NCBI GenBank assembly: GCA_023374025.1
Contig: SIJG01000005.1
Coordinates: 3,042,427-3,106,426, forward strand
Direction of reading: 5' to 3'
Source of the DNA: Heterodera schachtii
Lineage: Eukaryota; Nematoda; Chromadorea; Rhabditida; Heteroderidae
DNA length: 64,000 nucleotides
The notes below the pieces were generated by a model that was not told where the DNA came from, ran no database searches, and saw only the letters and a list, made by a program, of their open reading frames with translations. A program made the position numbers and the translations under genes. The stretch's first letter is position 1. Each line of letters begins with the position of its first letter. Of the stretch, positions 44,701 to 55,100 are shown piece by piece.

Positions 44701-47700
44701 GGAGCAAATGTCGGCGGCAGCGGCGATGGACAAAACGGCGACGATGACACACCGGCGCTGCTGGGAGAAGAGGTCAAAACGCCAATGAACCGACGAAATT
44801 TAAGCAAAATTCACTCTCCGCCATTCATCCCCGTCCATTCATCCGTTCTTCATTCGCTTGGTTTACTACAACAGCTACCCCCACAAAAAGGGTCAAAAGG
44901 ACGCGCAGAACAAAAAAAAAAGGGGGGGGGGGGAAATTGGGCAATTTAATTATCGGTGATCGAAAGGAATTGTGGGCAAATTCGCGAAATTCCTGATCAG
45001 CAGCAGCACAAGGGACTTTGCTGACTGATCATTGGTTGGGCAGCTAGCTCGGAGATGCTCGGTCTCGGTTCTGGAACCGTGAAATTTCTTATTTTTTTGG
45101 ATGTATAATCATCCCCACTCCCGGGGTCAATTCTCAGTGTCTTGATTTCTTGTATCTCGGAAAAATTTGACTCTGATCAGCCTAATAATTGCTCCCCACA
45201 ACTAATCTTATTATCACTAGGTGATCTCTTCAGATGATGGGATTGAGAGAATATTTTTGATCACTTTTCGCGATCTTTTCTGCCCGATCTGAGATGTGTT
45301 GTAATAAAATTACATAACTAATGGAGAAGAATTAAATAAGTGTGTGCCCCGTTTAGAGTTTCGTACACTGAAAACGCCTCAGGGCATGGCCAATTAATGG
45401 GGGTGTGTCATCACAGCAGCAGCGATAAGTCATGTGATGAAAAAGCAAACAAAATGCACCGGATGTGCAATTTGAAAGCATTGAAAAGAATTAGAATTGC
45501 AATTCTTGGCACCAATGCCGGCAAATTGGTCACTGAAATTTGGTCATCCTCTAATCTTTTAATTAGTCCTTAATGAAATTTTTGATGGATTTGGCACAAT
45601 TTTCAATTTTAGGCGACTAATTTTACACAAAAGAACTATCAGATTTGATCAAAATGCTGTAATCTCAAAAAACCATTCGTTTAGGGAGGAGAAAATATTG
45701 AAAAGACGGACGGATAAAGCATTAGTAATGATAATGATATCAGAAGATGCTAATAATAATAATTAGTGACCCTATTGAAGTGAGAGGGGAAAGGTGGTCT
45801 TGGGTTCGACACCCATCCGCGGTGGCAATAATTTTAAACTTTTTTTTTTCATTGCTCAAATTAGTTTTGATTCATGATTCATTGGGCCCAATTCTTTGTT
45901 TGCTGAGAAGAAGTGTTGTTAGTTAGCCTTCTTCTATCACTTAATGCTTATTATCAGGAGCTGGTGAGAACAAATTTTGCAGATGGAACCATTCGGGGCC
46001 ATTCCCACGGTTAATTAATTAATTATTTATAATTAATTGATTAATTAATTAATTTTAGACATTTGTTTGTACCCTGGACATGGACAAAGTAATCGAAGAA
46101 TGGCAAAGTGCCGCCAAAAATCGAGAATATTTTCGAGAAACAAGTGCCGAAAAAGCGTGATTCGAAAAGTCGAGAATCATTTGAATATTCTCGGCACTGG
46201 TACAGAACCAAAAAATTTTTGCAAAATGTCACTGTGAAGAAACATTTTGTTTATTTGTCCAGCATTTCGGCTTTTTACAGTTATTAACTCTCTCAATCAT
46301 TTGGCGTTTTGCAATAAGCATTTTCAAATTTGAACTCACTTTTTGGTCAATTTTTTGATCAATTGCGCCTGACGCTCTGAGCTGCTCCAACGCCACAAAT
46401 GGGTTCTGTTGCTGTTGCTGCTGATGTGCTCGTTGAACTGCTTGCTGCTGCTGCTGGTGCAACCGCAAATTGTTCACCACCTGAATAAAAATTGTGGAAA
46501 TCGTTTGCAGGAATTCATACTGTATTCATTGGCTGACAGATTACGGTAAAATTTTTAATTAGGTGAATGAGAATGGTAAATGCTCATTATAATTAGAGCT
46601 AATATTTTTAGGTTTTTGCCTATTTTTTCCTGAGCTCCCAGTGGCCTGAAACGCACGAAAAACATGTTTTTTGTGAATTGTTAAGCTACTTGGCCAAAAA
46701 AGCCTAAAAATTTATGAAAAAACCTATTTTGGCGTTTTGTCCAAATTAACAAAAATGCAATAAAAAAAACACTCCTAAGAAGCGACCCGAAAATTTTCAA
46801 AAATGCACCCCTGAGAAATGAAAAATTTCTCAAAAATTCATCCAAAATTATTTATTTACTTTCTTGACAATAATTTGTGATTTTAAAAATTAATTATCTC
46901 AATTCGATTTGGCTCAATTTTTTTGCTTTTTGAATAAAATTTTGTCATTTTACATCCCTAAATTTGAGACTTTTTAGTGCCTTTTTTCTATTTTTAGTGC
47001 CTATTTTGGGGGTAGAGCCTAAAGCCTACATATTTTGGCAGGGTTTAAAGCCTAAAAATATTAGCCCTAATTATAATCAGTAAATTGGGAAGCGTGAGCT
47101 GAGAATGAGAGTGATCGACCCATTCACTCACTCATTCATTCAGAGGGGTCCAAATTTTGGATTGGACTTCAAAACCACGCCAAAAAATTGCCTAAATTTA
47201 AGCCCATAGCGCCCAATATAGCGCGATATTATTGTTATTATCCATAATTATGGATGATTTTATGCAAATCGCCGCCAAAATTCGCGTAAAAATCTCTAAA
47301 ATTATTTATTTCTTTCACTACAAAAGTTTGACAAAAATTTTGTTGTACGATGGATGATAAAATTAAAGTGGAAGTTATTAGCGCTAATTTGGTAGTTAGC
47401 TAATTATTTCTGCTCGCGCATTTTTGAGGCCAATTAATTAAAGGTCGTGCCGTTTTTGTTCGTCTGTTAAATGTGACAGAACACTGTGCCCGATTTGTTG
47501 TCGTTCTCACATTTTCTAATTGTTAGTGCTTCGATTTTTGTTCACACGCATTCATAGCTAATAAACGCTGCTAATTATGCCTAATTAAGTAATGCTAAAT
47601 GCCTTAATTAATGCTCCCCTGATGGGGTTGCCAATGTGTGAAAGGCATTTGCCGACACAGGTAAATGCACTGCGATGGCACGGAACCGCAAGACGGACAA

Positions 47701-49104
47701 AAAAGCGGCAATTCCATCGCGCAATGAGCTATGAATGGTCAAATTGTCATTATTTAAATCAATTGGTGCAAAAAATGAACGCCCAAAAAGGAAAACGATT
47801 GATATTATTAAAATTTTTTATGTAAAACATTATGCCGAATCGCTAAGAAATGAAAATTTGAAATTGGCCAAAATACTGTGCCAACGACAGCGCATACAAA
47901 TGAAAATGGCACAGGACACAAAAGTGTGCCGTCTGAGCCAAATGAACAAAAAAACACACAGCAAAAATCCATTTACATATTGTTGATGGCATTATTAAAA
48001 TTTTTTAGGCACACAAACTATAGAGTGGTATTTATGGCCTTAGAAAGCACAGCTTTAATGTGTTTGGGTGCGCAGACGGTCTCAAATATTTATAAATAAA
48101 TTTTTAGTCTAATTATTTTAAAAAGCCAATTCAATAATACCGGTGGGGATCATTAACCCAAAATTTCCGGAATATAGAATCTCTGATGCGGAATTTTAAA
48201 AAATTGAATTTCAACGAAAGCAAAACCACTTTGATCATCCCACTCAAAGAATAGAATTATTTATTGGCACAAAACTGACCCAATCCATCCCTAAGCAGCT
48301 TATGAAGGAACGTCGTCTGTGTCTCACAAACATTTTTTGGCACTTTGACGTTTTCAAATTCCTTTCAAAACATAAACAAACACTTCCTCAAAAAATGCGC
48401 CGCGTCGTTCCGTTCCGCCCACGGCACGGAACTGAGGTGTGGCACTTTTTTATATGAGCTTATTTTTTCTTCCACTGTACTTTCATCCATCCCAGTGAGC
48501 TGTGGGCACCAGGGATTATCCAAGTGCGGCTTGCCGTTCTTTGGTGGCATTTTTTCCGATTCAAAAAGTGGCACGGCACCACCGGCGGCGCCCGACCGAG
48601 GGAGGCTTATCACACAAAATACCACCATCAAAAACCGTAATCTAAGCTGTTTACCGCCTGCCAGCGAGAAAGGGGCGGGAGGTGAAGAAGTCATGCCCTG
48701 CGGTGTGTCCTTGGCATGTACCCAAATCCCTTTCATCTGGCCGCCACATTAATCTTCAGGAACCCGTTGTGGCACGCGAACGGGGCATAAAAAAGAGAGA
48801 ATGCCGCGCCGCGCTCAGGTGGGCGAGTGCCCTGCCAAACGAGGGCTACCACCAGAGGCCGGACATTTGACGACGTTTTTGTTGTTGACTGACTTGTACT
48901 TATGTACAAATGTTTTTTTGTGTTTGGCAAGTGGTCATGGCACGGATTATCTCCCCCCTCCCCCCCTCGCCGGGACCCGTGCCCCCGTTGCACCCGGGGG
49001 CAATTGACAGACCCGGGGATTATGCCAAAGGGTGGGTGAGTGGCGTCAATGGGTCCCCCCATCCCCCGAGGGGGGGGGGGAGGGATAAAGCAAAACATTG
49101 GCAC

Positions 49105-49141
<37 letters not shown>

Positions 49142-52072
49142 TTCAGCAACAAAGCACCGAGTTGAACTGTGGGATATGCTAATGTCACTACGTACGCACT
49201 CAAAACAAAACAAAATCAAATGAATGACTGAATGGCTTCTCTCTACGACAATGGGTTTTATGTTTTGAGAAAAATATGGAAAAATGTATTTTTCCACACA
49301 ATGGGATACGGTAGGGTGTACGGTCGGGAGTGCCAATCCAAAAGCCCAAAAGTGGCGAAATAGGTTTAAAATGGGGATAAAAAGTGGGACATTTAATTTT
49401 TTTTTTCGCATTAGTTATTTAGCTCATACGGTAGGGTGTACGGTCGGGGGTGCCAATCCAAAAGCCCAAAAGTGGCGAAATAGGTTTAAAATGGGGATAA
49501 AAGTGGGACATTTAATATTTTTTTTCGCATTAGTTATTTAGCTCATACGGTAGGGTGTACGGTCGGGGTGCCAATCCAAAAGCCCAAAAGTAGCGAAATA
49601 GGTTTAAAATGGGGATAAAAAAGTGGGACATTTAATTTTTTTTCGCATTAGTTATTTAGCTCATACGGTAGGGTGTACGGTCGGTGTACGGTCGGGGGTG
49701 CCAATCCAAAAGCGCAAAAGTGGCGAAATTGGTTTAAAATGGGGATAAAAAGTGGGACATTAAATTTTTTCGCCTTAGTTATTTAGCTCAATGTGATTTA
49801 TACAAAATTTACATTTTGAATAGTTTCAAGATTAATTATTTTTTAGCCCTCATTTTGGCATTTTGTTGGAAAAATTCCTTAAAGAAAAATGCCAAAGAAA
49901 AAAGACAAAAAAACAACGAACGAGAATAGTCTATTTTTACTTAGTTTTGTATCCGTTTGTATAATCCGCCCTATTTTCCCCATTATTTTTATAGATTTTG
50001 AAATTGGCACTACAAATTTTAGAAAGATTTGTCCAACTTCATTTAAATTATATTTTTTTTAATTTTGGAGTTTTGCGAATTATATAAATAAAATGAAATA
50101 AATTAAATATTTATGGATATTTAGCCTTTTTTTGTAACTGCAAAAAATTAGCCCTACGATTCCCAATTTCGAATGGCGCCAATTGGCACAAAAGGCACAC
50201 CCCCGCGCGAAAAAAGAATGGCATTTTCGCTGCCCATTCAAGCATGCATAATGACAATTAATGGGGCTGATATTTCGATTTTTAATAATTTTACCTACAT
50301 AATTGTTTTTTTTTGTACTCAATTACCAAATTACAGTATTATGACCCTTTTTTTCTATAACTTTGATCGGAAGAATATTGGATTAATCAGCAGAGCTTAA
50401 ATGCGGATGGTTTTGAACAACGCCATGCCGATCAATGGATGATCAAACAATAAGCATCGGCCAAAAGGTTAGGCGCCGGATGGGAATCAAACCCACGCTT
50501 CCACCCTAAGTCCGGGGCAGCTCTACCATTGAGCTACCGAGGCTTTCACCCATTTTATTAAAAAAAGGGAGGGGAGTCAACCAAAATTTGCGAAATGGTC
50601 TGGCGGGGGGGGGGGGGGGGGATCAGCGGCCAATTTTGCGAAAGGGTCCAGCCATGAAATTGACGACCTTTTTTTTTTTTTTTTGCCTTTTAATATCGCT
50701 TTTTTTGCGGCGCGCTTTTTCCAAAAGCCGGCGGTGCGTCGGGAAAATTTTTTTGAAAATTTGAGTACAATTTGTTAACAGATTTTTACCAAAAACTGCC
50801 AAATTTTGCAATAGGTTTTTGGAGGGCCGGCGGTGCCGATAGGCGCCCCCGTGGAAAATTTTAAGAATTTTTTGATCATAAATTTCACCCAATTTTTGTA
50901 CGCTTTTCGATTCATTTGATCAATCCCTTTTTGATCACTTGCCTGCATCATGGCGACAAGGTTTGCCGGCGACGCCGCGAGTCCGTTCATGGCGGCGAGT
51001 TGCTGTGCCGCCGCTGTTGCAGCAGTGCCGTTGACGGAAAAGCCCAACTGTTGCTGCTGCTTCTGCTGTTGTTGGTGTTGGTGTTGTGCGGCCGCAGCAA
51101 TGGCCAATTGTTGCTGCAGCGACAGCAAATTGTTCAACGAGGGCGGCGGCGCTTGGAACACGGCAGGGGCCACCTGTGGCGCCGCCGGCGTTGTGGCGGG
51201 CGACAAACGACCGCAACCACCGGCGCCGCTGTCGCGTGACTCAGTGCCACCACCACCGGCACCGGCAGCAGCGCCTGTGCCGTTGAGCAATGGGGGCAGC
51301 GAGGCCAGGCCCTGGAATTTGTTAATTTGTATTATGTTATAACGAGTCAAAACTAGAGTTGCCGTCCGAATTCAGAATTCCGAAACCCGGCATTATTTTC
51401 GTCCCGAGGCAATCTTGGTCCTTGTCGAGACTTTTTAAAGGGATGGGCACCATTGGCATGCTAACCGCGCCGGGCCGGGGTCTAACCCTAATTTTGTGCC
51501 CCATACGGTGGTTACCTGTCTTTGGCAAGATGACCAATTTTGGAGAAAATGAAAATAAAATGTATCCCTAGTCAATGGGTCAGCTAATTGCTTAATGGAA
51601 TATTGATCCTTTTATGGCATTATTTCAATGGATACCCATTGGCAGCAGGGGTTACGGTGGAAAACAATTCGAAAGGTTAATGCCCCGCGGGGGACGGATG
51701 ATCCGAGGGATAGAATTACGCTAATTGCCTCTTTAATATTAATATTGCGTCCCGGCCCCCCCCCCCTGCAATTACGCTGAGTAGCCGTTTGGTGCCGGTT
51801 GTTGCTGTTACTGCTCCGTTTTGTGGCGCCTCCGCTGCCGCATGACGCCACGCGCCGGCCGCGCCACTTGGCGCCATAAATGCGGAAGCGGTGGAAGAAC
51901 TGCGCGGGAAGGCGACAGCGCCCGAGGCGCGGTGATGGCCATTACCCAGTTCGCTGGCGGATTTGACGGCAGCCGCGGCCGCTGTCGCGCGGTGCTGGTG
52001 GCGGTGGTGGTGGTCCATCAAATTGCCCAGCGAGGCGGCGTTGGCCAACGGTGCCGACGCGGCGGTGGTCAT
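32708..52072 (-). CDS. nhr-41: Nuclear hormone receptor, TR2/TR4/HR78 (NR2C/D) type
   Basis: Fifteen coding exons, about 1,640 aa: 52072-51776, 51311-50943, 46480-46340, 40874-40616, 40301-40263, 40109-39969, 39460-38928, 38190-37705, 37356-36964, 36468-36080, 35872-35559, 34952-34471, 33966-33575, 33451-33377, 33320-32708. Phases agree at every junction; one junction uses a GC donor (at 50942). The N-terminal ~345 residues are Ala/Gln/His-rich. The DNA-binding domain (C347-C407) has all eight zinc-binding Cys and the P-box CEGCKG, and continues into GMKSEFQAERRPM, as in TR4 and HR78. The ligand-binding domain starts with [19 protein letters not shown] (about 990) and includes [45 protein letters not shown] and [11 protein letters not shown], the order and wording of the TR2/TR4 group. 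It is interrupted by about 195 low-complexity residues, and a 204-residue acidic/Ser-rich tail follows. It should act as a nuclear, DNA-bound transcription regulator. The symbol is given by class resemblance to C. elegans nhr-41; orthology is not tested. The start is the first ATG after an in-frame stop. Confidence 0.88.
33377..36468 (-). other. Ligand-binding-domain exons of the receptor
   Basis: Exons 36468-36080, 35872-35559, 34952-34471, 33966-33575 and 33451-33377 encode the domain. The conserved text stops after [16 protein letters not shown] (about residue 1165) and [12 protein letters not shown]. It resumes at [20 protein letters not shown] (about 1377). The residues between are Ala/Thr/Gly/Asp-rich, with Gln and His runs. 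The last helix region reads [10 protein letters not shown], comparable to the TR4 C-terminus. Confidence 0.85.
36506..36765. mobile_element. hAT-like MITE with CCAGG-rich interior
   Basis: The 260-bp element begins TAGAACTGACATTTGG and ends GGTCGAGCTCTA, imperfect inverted ends. The flanks GATAAAGC (36498-36505) and GATAAAAC (36766-36773) match at 7 of 8 bases. The interior repeats TCCAGG and CCTGGAC units. It lies in the receptor intron between exons 36964 and 36468. A related fragment is at 59694-59788. Confidence 0.7.
39969..40874 (-). other. DNA-binding-domain exons of the receptor
   Basis: Exons 40874-40616, 40301-40263 and 40109-39969. The first zinc finger is split by two introns: after [10 protein letters not shown] and again within CEGCKG. 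The second finger, [20 protein letters not shown] then FCRLKKC, is in one exon. The middle exon is only 39 nt. All zinc ligands are present, so DNA binding should be intact. Confidence 0.9.
40875..46339 (-). other. Long receptor intron (5.5 kb)
   Basis: No supportable exon was found. 43800-44800 is strikingly GC- and purine-rich and could be a promoter for a short isoform starting at the DNA-binding-domain exons; that is inference. It also contains a TA-rich microsatellite (42887-42920), a C/G tract at 44922-44933, and a tRNA 3'-half-like stretch near 45803-45832. Confidence 0.4.
42887..42920. repeat. (TA)n microsatellite
   Basis: About 34 bases of nearly pure TA, in the 5.5-kb receptor intron, immediately followed by CCCGGG. 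Confidence 0.85.
46594..47069. mobile_element. hAT-like MITE with perfect 8-bp duplication
   Basis: The 476-bp element begins TAGAGCTAATATTTTTAGG and ends CCTAAAAATATTAGCCCTA, inverted ends with one mismatch. ATTATAAT flanks both sides (46586-46593 and 47070-47077). The interior has AT-rich subterminal words such as GCCTATTTT and AAGCCTA. No ORF. It lies in the 4.5-kb receptor intron. Confidence 0.85.
48365..48736 (-). CDS. Doubtful small ORF, possible secreted peptide, inside a receptor intron
   Basis: A 123-codon open frame on the same strand as the receptor. From an internal Met ([19 protein letters not shown], moderately hydrophobic) it continues with [20 protein letters not shown] and ends [15 protein letters not shown]. 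The C-terminal 80 residues use codons like those of the real genes here, and a TTAG acceptor lies near 48642 before the Met. There is no recognised domain and no proven start. It could be a nested gene, an alternative receptor exon or chance. Confidence 0.25.
   Translation of the reverse strand: MKGIWVHAKDTPQGMTSSPPAPFSLAGGKQLRLRFLMVVFCVISLPRSGAAGGAVPLFESEKMPPKNGKPHLDNPWCPQLTGMDESTVEEKISSYKKVPHLSSVPWAERNDAAHFLRKCLFMF
49109..49136 (+). repeat. (GA)n microsatellite
   Basis: About 28 bases of AG dinucleotide repeat within the 4.5-kb receptor intron. Confidence 0.9.
49307..49790. repeat. Tandem array, four ~120-bp units
   Basis: Unit starts are at 49307, 49427, 49546 and 49664, each beginning TACGGTAGGGTGTACGGTCG and including AATCCAAAAGCCCAAAAGTG and CGCATTAGTTATTTAGCTCA. 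Units are nearly identical and differ mainly in the length of a T run and an A run. The last unit contains an extra GGTGTACGGTC duplication. The array is in the 4.5-kb receptor intron and appears recent. Confidence 0.95.
50184..50250 (+). repeat. Dispersed non-coding element, copy 1
   Basis: TTGGCACAAAAGGC, a C-rich spacer, then GAATGGCATTTTCGCTGCCC and ATTCAAGCATG. The same order of words occurs at 62147-62227. It is either a dispersed repeat or a duplicated regulatory element of the receptor region. Confidence 0.5.
50472..50543 (-). tRNA. tRNA-like gene, probably degenerate
   Basis: The 72-nt minus-strand sequence fits tRNA spacing. It has acceptor GCCTCGG/CCGGCGC with one C-C mismatch at the third pair, D arm GCTC/GAGC with loop AATGGTA (A box TAGCTCAATGG), T arm GTGGG/CCCAT with loop TTTGATT (B box GGTTTGATTCC, one change from consensus), and a TTTT Pol III terminator about 5 bases downstream. 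The anticodon arm is poor: only three inner pairs form, and position 33 is G instead of U. By position the anticodon would be ACU. Transcription is plausible; function as a tRNA is doubtful. It sits in a receptor intron, in the same orientation. Confidence 0.55.
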
Positions 52073-52131
52073 CCGACGTCCGGCACGAGTTGAGCAACGA
52101 CCACGTCACACAGTGCAGCAGGTGTTTGTCT
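52073..52131 (-). promoter_or_regulatory. Receptor 5' UTR with splice acceptor
   Basis: A CAAATTTGCAG acceptor on the minus strand ends at 52130, 57 bases before the ATG at 52072. An in-frame TGA lies between them, which fixes this ATG as the first possible start. The acceptor may be for a spliced leader or for a further 5' UTR intron. Confidence 0.5.
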
Positions 52132-55100
52132 GCAAATTTGGAGGGAGGGATTGGTTTTAAAGTGCCGGAAAATTTTCGAGGCCCGGCTTATATGAGCATA
52201 CGGAAAGCGCGAAAATATTGTAATTTAAATTAAAATATTTGAATTTAAAATTTAAATAACTTTTTGACTTGTAAGTACTGTGTGAAAGGCAAAAAATTAT
52301 AAAGATCATCAAAACAATGACTCGAGATTCGGGAATGAATTAATTATGACCAATTAATAAATTTAATCAATGGGCAAAATGGCAATCAGAAGAACGCCAC
52401 CACATCACACCTTGACGATGATCGCTGATCAATGTCCAACGGAATGAGAATTGATCAATTTTGGTCGTCGTCGTTTTTTGGGTTATTTGGCGCTTTGTTA
52501 CGGTCGTTTTGGCGTTTTATGTTGTTTTTTTTGTGTATTGTCACGACAGTGATCACGTCGTTTGGCCAAAAAAGTGTGTGTGTGAAGAAATTTAGGCAAA
52601 AAATAAAGGTGTAGAGCAGGTGCTGCTGCTGCTTCCTCCAAAAAGCACAAACAATGCCACGGACACGGGACACCGAAGGCGAGGAACAAAAATATTTTAG
52701 ACCGACCTAAAAGTGGAAAGCGCATTTTTGACTAATTAGTAATAATTATTTTTTTGGAGAAAAGCCAAAAGGAGATGTTTCTTGAACAAATTTTAATGAA
52801 TTGATACAAAAAATTCAACAATGGCATAAATAATTGTATTTTGGTGCCCGATTTAATGGCAAAAATTCGGTTCGGCATTTATTGAAGTGGGAAAATGCCG
52901 GTGCGCTGGCAAAGGCGTATCCCGGAAAATTTGGCATAAATGCAAAAGTGATCAATTGAAATAACGCTATTAAGAAGCCAAATAATAAAGAAATATAAAA
53001 ATATTTCCGTCATATTTATTTTAATTTGAAGTCGAACTGTTCGACCGCTTTTGGCCATTTCAGTCTCTAAATGGGCATCCAATTCGCTTCGGTACCCAAT
53101 TTGCTCGTGCCTACTTTCCCATGTGCACCGTAAAAGGCCATCTATCGCCAAAAATGGGAGACGAATGAATGGAAAAGAGGAAGAAATGAAAAATTGTCAA
53201 AGGCTAACCGGCGCAGTGACAAATTGGGGCAAAAATCCCCCGGGGAACGCCCCGGGGGATGGGGCGGCTCTCCCCCCTCCCCCCCTCCCCCACCCACTGG
53301 GCCCAACTCCAATGCAATAAGCCAGCGGTGCGGCATTCTCAGGCGCTCTCCAGTGCCATGCCGCCATTCTATGGCCACGGGGTGTCACCCGCTTCCCCCA
53401 TTCCCACCCCTCCCGGGGTACGGTATGGGCGGGAGAAATTGGACAGGCGGGCGGGGGAAGGCACTCCAACTCTCTTCCCCTGCTTCCTTCCCACTTTATG
53501 ACAGCATTTTTTTGTCATGATCACCACGCGCCAAAGTGCCAAATACATGGAACAAAAGCTAATTGCCGGCCAATAAATGGAAAATTAGCTAAACAATGCT
53601 TGGCATTTGCTAGGAGGATATCCCACGCCGAAGGTAGGCGGCTTAATTGGTGCCAAAAAGAATAAAAGCAAAAAAATGTCGAGACAAAAATAAAAAAATC
53701 AGGCATAAAATTATCTCAAACGGGATTTTCCACCTTCGTTATTTGGCTAGTGTGCTCCCGTTGCTGCCAAATGTGCGCAGCAGCATTAGTACTATTATTT
53801 TTAATGAGACTAATTAGCGTAGCGTCGCGCCCTGCCGTGGGTGTTTTTTCATCGGGTTCTTTCCGCTGGCCGGCCACCTGCCCCTCGCCCCAATAAAGAG
53901 GTTAATAGGGAGGAGGAGGGGTTGGCACAACAGCAGCAGGTGGCTTTTGAATGACTGGCACAGACAAAGTGCCAAGACGGACAGTCACGTGGGGCGAGGG
54001 ACCGGCATGGCAATAATTTTTGTGCACCCTTCACTGAATTTGGCAAAACAAGACATCTTTTAATGAATGATAATGAGTCAGAAAGGATTGGTGGGTAAAT
54101 AGTTTTCAATGTTTTCAATGTTCAAAAATGGGATTTTTAACATTGAAATTGAATTAAAGGGCAATTTAAAATAAAAATTTAAAATTGAATATGTATAATT
54201 TATCTGTAAAAATTTAAAATAATTATAGTGGACTAAATGTTCCAAAAGCAATTCTCAATTTCAAAAAAAAAAACAAATTACAAATTTTCTGCATTTTTTG
54301 GTAATTTAACTAGGCCAAAAACTAAAATCATTTTCGATAAAAAATTTCATAACTAAACATTCCGATTTTTGCCATAATTTTACCGGATAAAAGGTAAGAT
54401 TCTTTAAATAAAAATTAATGCAACTTTTGTAAGCCGAGCATTTTTATCTCCCCTCATTTTTGTGTGGTGCCATTGATCAGCAAACATTGCTGTACTGATC
54501 ATTGATCCTTTGGCTTTTGGGAGGAGAAAAATTAAAATGACGGCGCTCAACTTTCCATGAATCCATCAGCTTAAACCGACGGGGCGTGGACAGGGGGAAG
54601 GAAACATTGCGCCAATTGTGCTCCAAAATTAGCAGCTGCGTATTTGGAGGGATCATCCAATGGCATTGGCATGGAGAAGAATGGGGAATCAATGCAAATG
54701 TTCCATAAAGCTAGACGAATCCTTGGAAATGGTTTTGGCACTGCAAATTGGCCGTTTTTGGCACTTCCAAAGAATGGGGGGCTAATGCGTTTTTGTAGCG
54801 AGCCAAATTAATTTTAAAATTAATTTATGGAATTGACCGCAATGGGAAACGAAAAAAAAAAAATTTAAATGCACGAAAATGAATTTTGGGAGAAATGCGC
54901 AAAATGTGAGCCGTCGTCCATTCCCATTTGCCCTAATTAACGCAACATTTCGCATCGGACGGCGCCCACTCTGGCAAATTTTCCAATTAAGTGATTAATT
55001 AATAGGATGGTAATTAGCAGCGGCGGATGGTAAGTGAAATTTTAAATGTGCAAAATTGCCAATTAAGAAAAGTTATTTTCGGGTACAATCTGCGGTAAGC

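Noticed and set aside
43262..44950. Long open frames in the GC-rich part of the receptor intron
   Set aside because: Simultaneously open in several frames on both strands with Gly/Arg/Pro-rich products; composition artefact.
45803..45832. tRNA-like 3' half (GGTTCGACACCC, CCGCGGTGGCA)
   Set aside because: The T-arm and a following T run are present, but no matching 5' acceptor or D arm lies upstream; at most a fragment.
48733..49203. 156-codon minus-strand frame
   Set aside because: The frame runs through a (GA)n microsatellite and a poly-G tract; no domain.
49284..49541. Open frame with a repeated peptide
   Set aside because: It is just the 120-bp tandem repeat read in one frame and is lost where units differ by one base.
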